Source: Streptomyces sp. NBC_01775
Lineage (GTDB): Bacteria > Actinomycetota > Actinomycetes > Streptomycetales > Streptomycetaceae
Direction: 5' to 3'
DNA: 64,000 nt
Assembly: GCF_035917675.1 (NCBI RefSeq)
Contig: NZ_CP109104.1
Coordinates: forward strand, 1,860,001 to 1,924,000
This document shows, piece after piece, positions 63,661 through 64,000 of the stretch. The position numbers and the translations under genes were made by a program. Below the pieces are notes generated by a model that was not told the origin of the DNA, ran no database searches, and worked only from the letters and a program-made list of their open reading frames with translations. Each line of letters starts with the position of its first letter. The first letter of the stretch is position 1.

Positions 63661-63824
63661 GCAGCGAGGCAGCGAGGCAGCGAGGCAGCGAGGCAGCGAG
63701 GCAGCGAGGCAGCGAGGACGAGCATGGCGGTCCACCGCGAGTATGGGGGCACGGCGAACGTGGCGGTCACGGCGAACAGAGGGCCACGGCGAGCACGGCG
63801 ACCACAGCGACCACAGCGACCACA
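63661..63824. repeat. seven 8-bp repeats and three 9-bp repeats
   Basis: GCAGCGAG is repeated seven times at 63661-63716, and GCGACCACA three times at 63798-63824. Both lie in the 63565-63938 gap, which otherwise shows no gene, between a divergent gene pair. Confidence 0.9.
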
Positions 63825-63938
63825 GCCGAACAAGACGAAAAGCGCTCGGAACACGGGCGTTGAGCCGCATACGGTGAGAGACGACTATCCCCGGCCCCCT
63901 TCCCCCTCCCCCGCCTCCCCTCCCCCCAGGACCGCGCC

Positions 63939-64000
63939 GTGACCGAACTCTTCCCGCCGACGCTGCCCGTGCTCAACGACATGCGCCGCACCGCCGACGG
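63939..64000 (+). CDS. start of an unidentified gene, cut by window edge
   Basis: A GTG at 63939 opens a frame reading TELFPPTLPVLNDMRRTAD up to the last base. It has no stop before the edge, but 20 codons are too few to name a family. Confidence 0.4.
   Translation, partial: MTELFPPTLPVLNDMRRTAD

Noticed and set aside
63661..63716. possible CRISPR or origin iterons
   Set aside because: Units are 8 bp with no spacers, no cas or rep genes; a simple microsatellite.

Overview
The window is very GC-rich DNA with many GTG starts, ATGA/GTGA gene overlaps, a SigF-type sigma factor, GAF-ANTAR and PAS regulators and an Ebo cluster. It reads as a chromosome segment of Streptomyces or a close relative. 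No gene was checked against a database; family names come from motifs, length and context.

Left part (1-16440), accessory. A leftward pair encodes a SAM methyltransferase and a HEPN-NACHT-FGE protein, which looks like an NLR-type defence protein. A rightward set follows: lipoprotein, WXG100-like protein, 1420-aa RHS polymorphic toxin, small AT-richer immunity gene, then a decayed gene that may be a further immunity gene. Next come a HIT protein, a truncated IS701-family transposase, a replication-relaxation protein, an HTH protein and a serine recombinase whose 3' end runs into a tRNA-Leu(GAG) gene. The recombinase-tRNA junction marks the right edge of an integrated element. The left edge is not recognisable and may lie outside the window.

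Middle part (16567-37300), a long leftward array. Read in the direction of transcription it starts with a ROK regulator and a ribose-type ABC importer. The importer ATPase and permease genes are joined by a 50-codon ORF made of 15-bp repeats. A Gfo/Idh/MocA dehydrogenase, a TIM-barrel isomerase, a secreted PQQ-type sugar dehydrogenase and a ThuA-DUF1080 protein follow, which fits oxidative (3-keto type) sugar processing. After a strong terminator comes an eight-gene, almost fully overlapping Ebo-type operon. In it an inositol-phosphate synthase stands where other Ebo clusters have the dehydroquinate-synthase-like EboD, next to a UbiA prenyltransferase. The last gene encodes a Tat-exported TIM-barrel protein.

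Right part (37343-64000), mostly ordinary chromosome: OFA-type MFS transporter with its small subunit, FdhD, a BASS-type transporter, acyl-CoA ligase, aldo/keto reductase, pterin dehydratase, MmyB-type regulator, YrhK protein, fatty acid desaturase with a striking palindrome upstream, phosphatase-like membrane protein, two MBL-fold hydrolases, DedA protein, a lysine-less aminotransferase-fold protein, a stress-signalling group (GAF-ANTAR, PAS, SigF-type sigma, CBS), methyltransferase, VOC protein, DUF5107-TPR protein, arginase-family protein, LapA-like membrane protein and a phosphopantetheinyl transferase. Short tandem repeats of 8-25 bp sit in many of the intergenic gaps.
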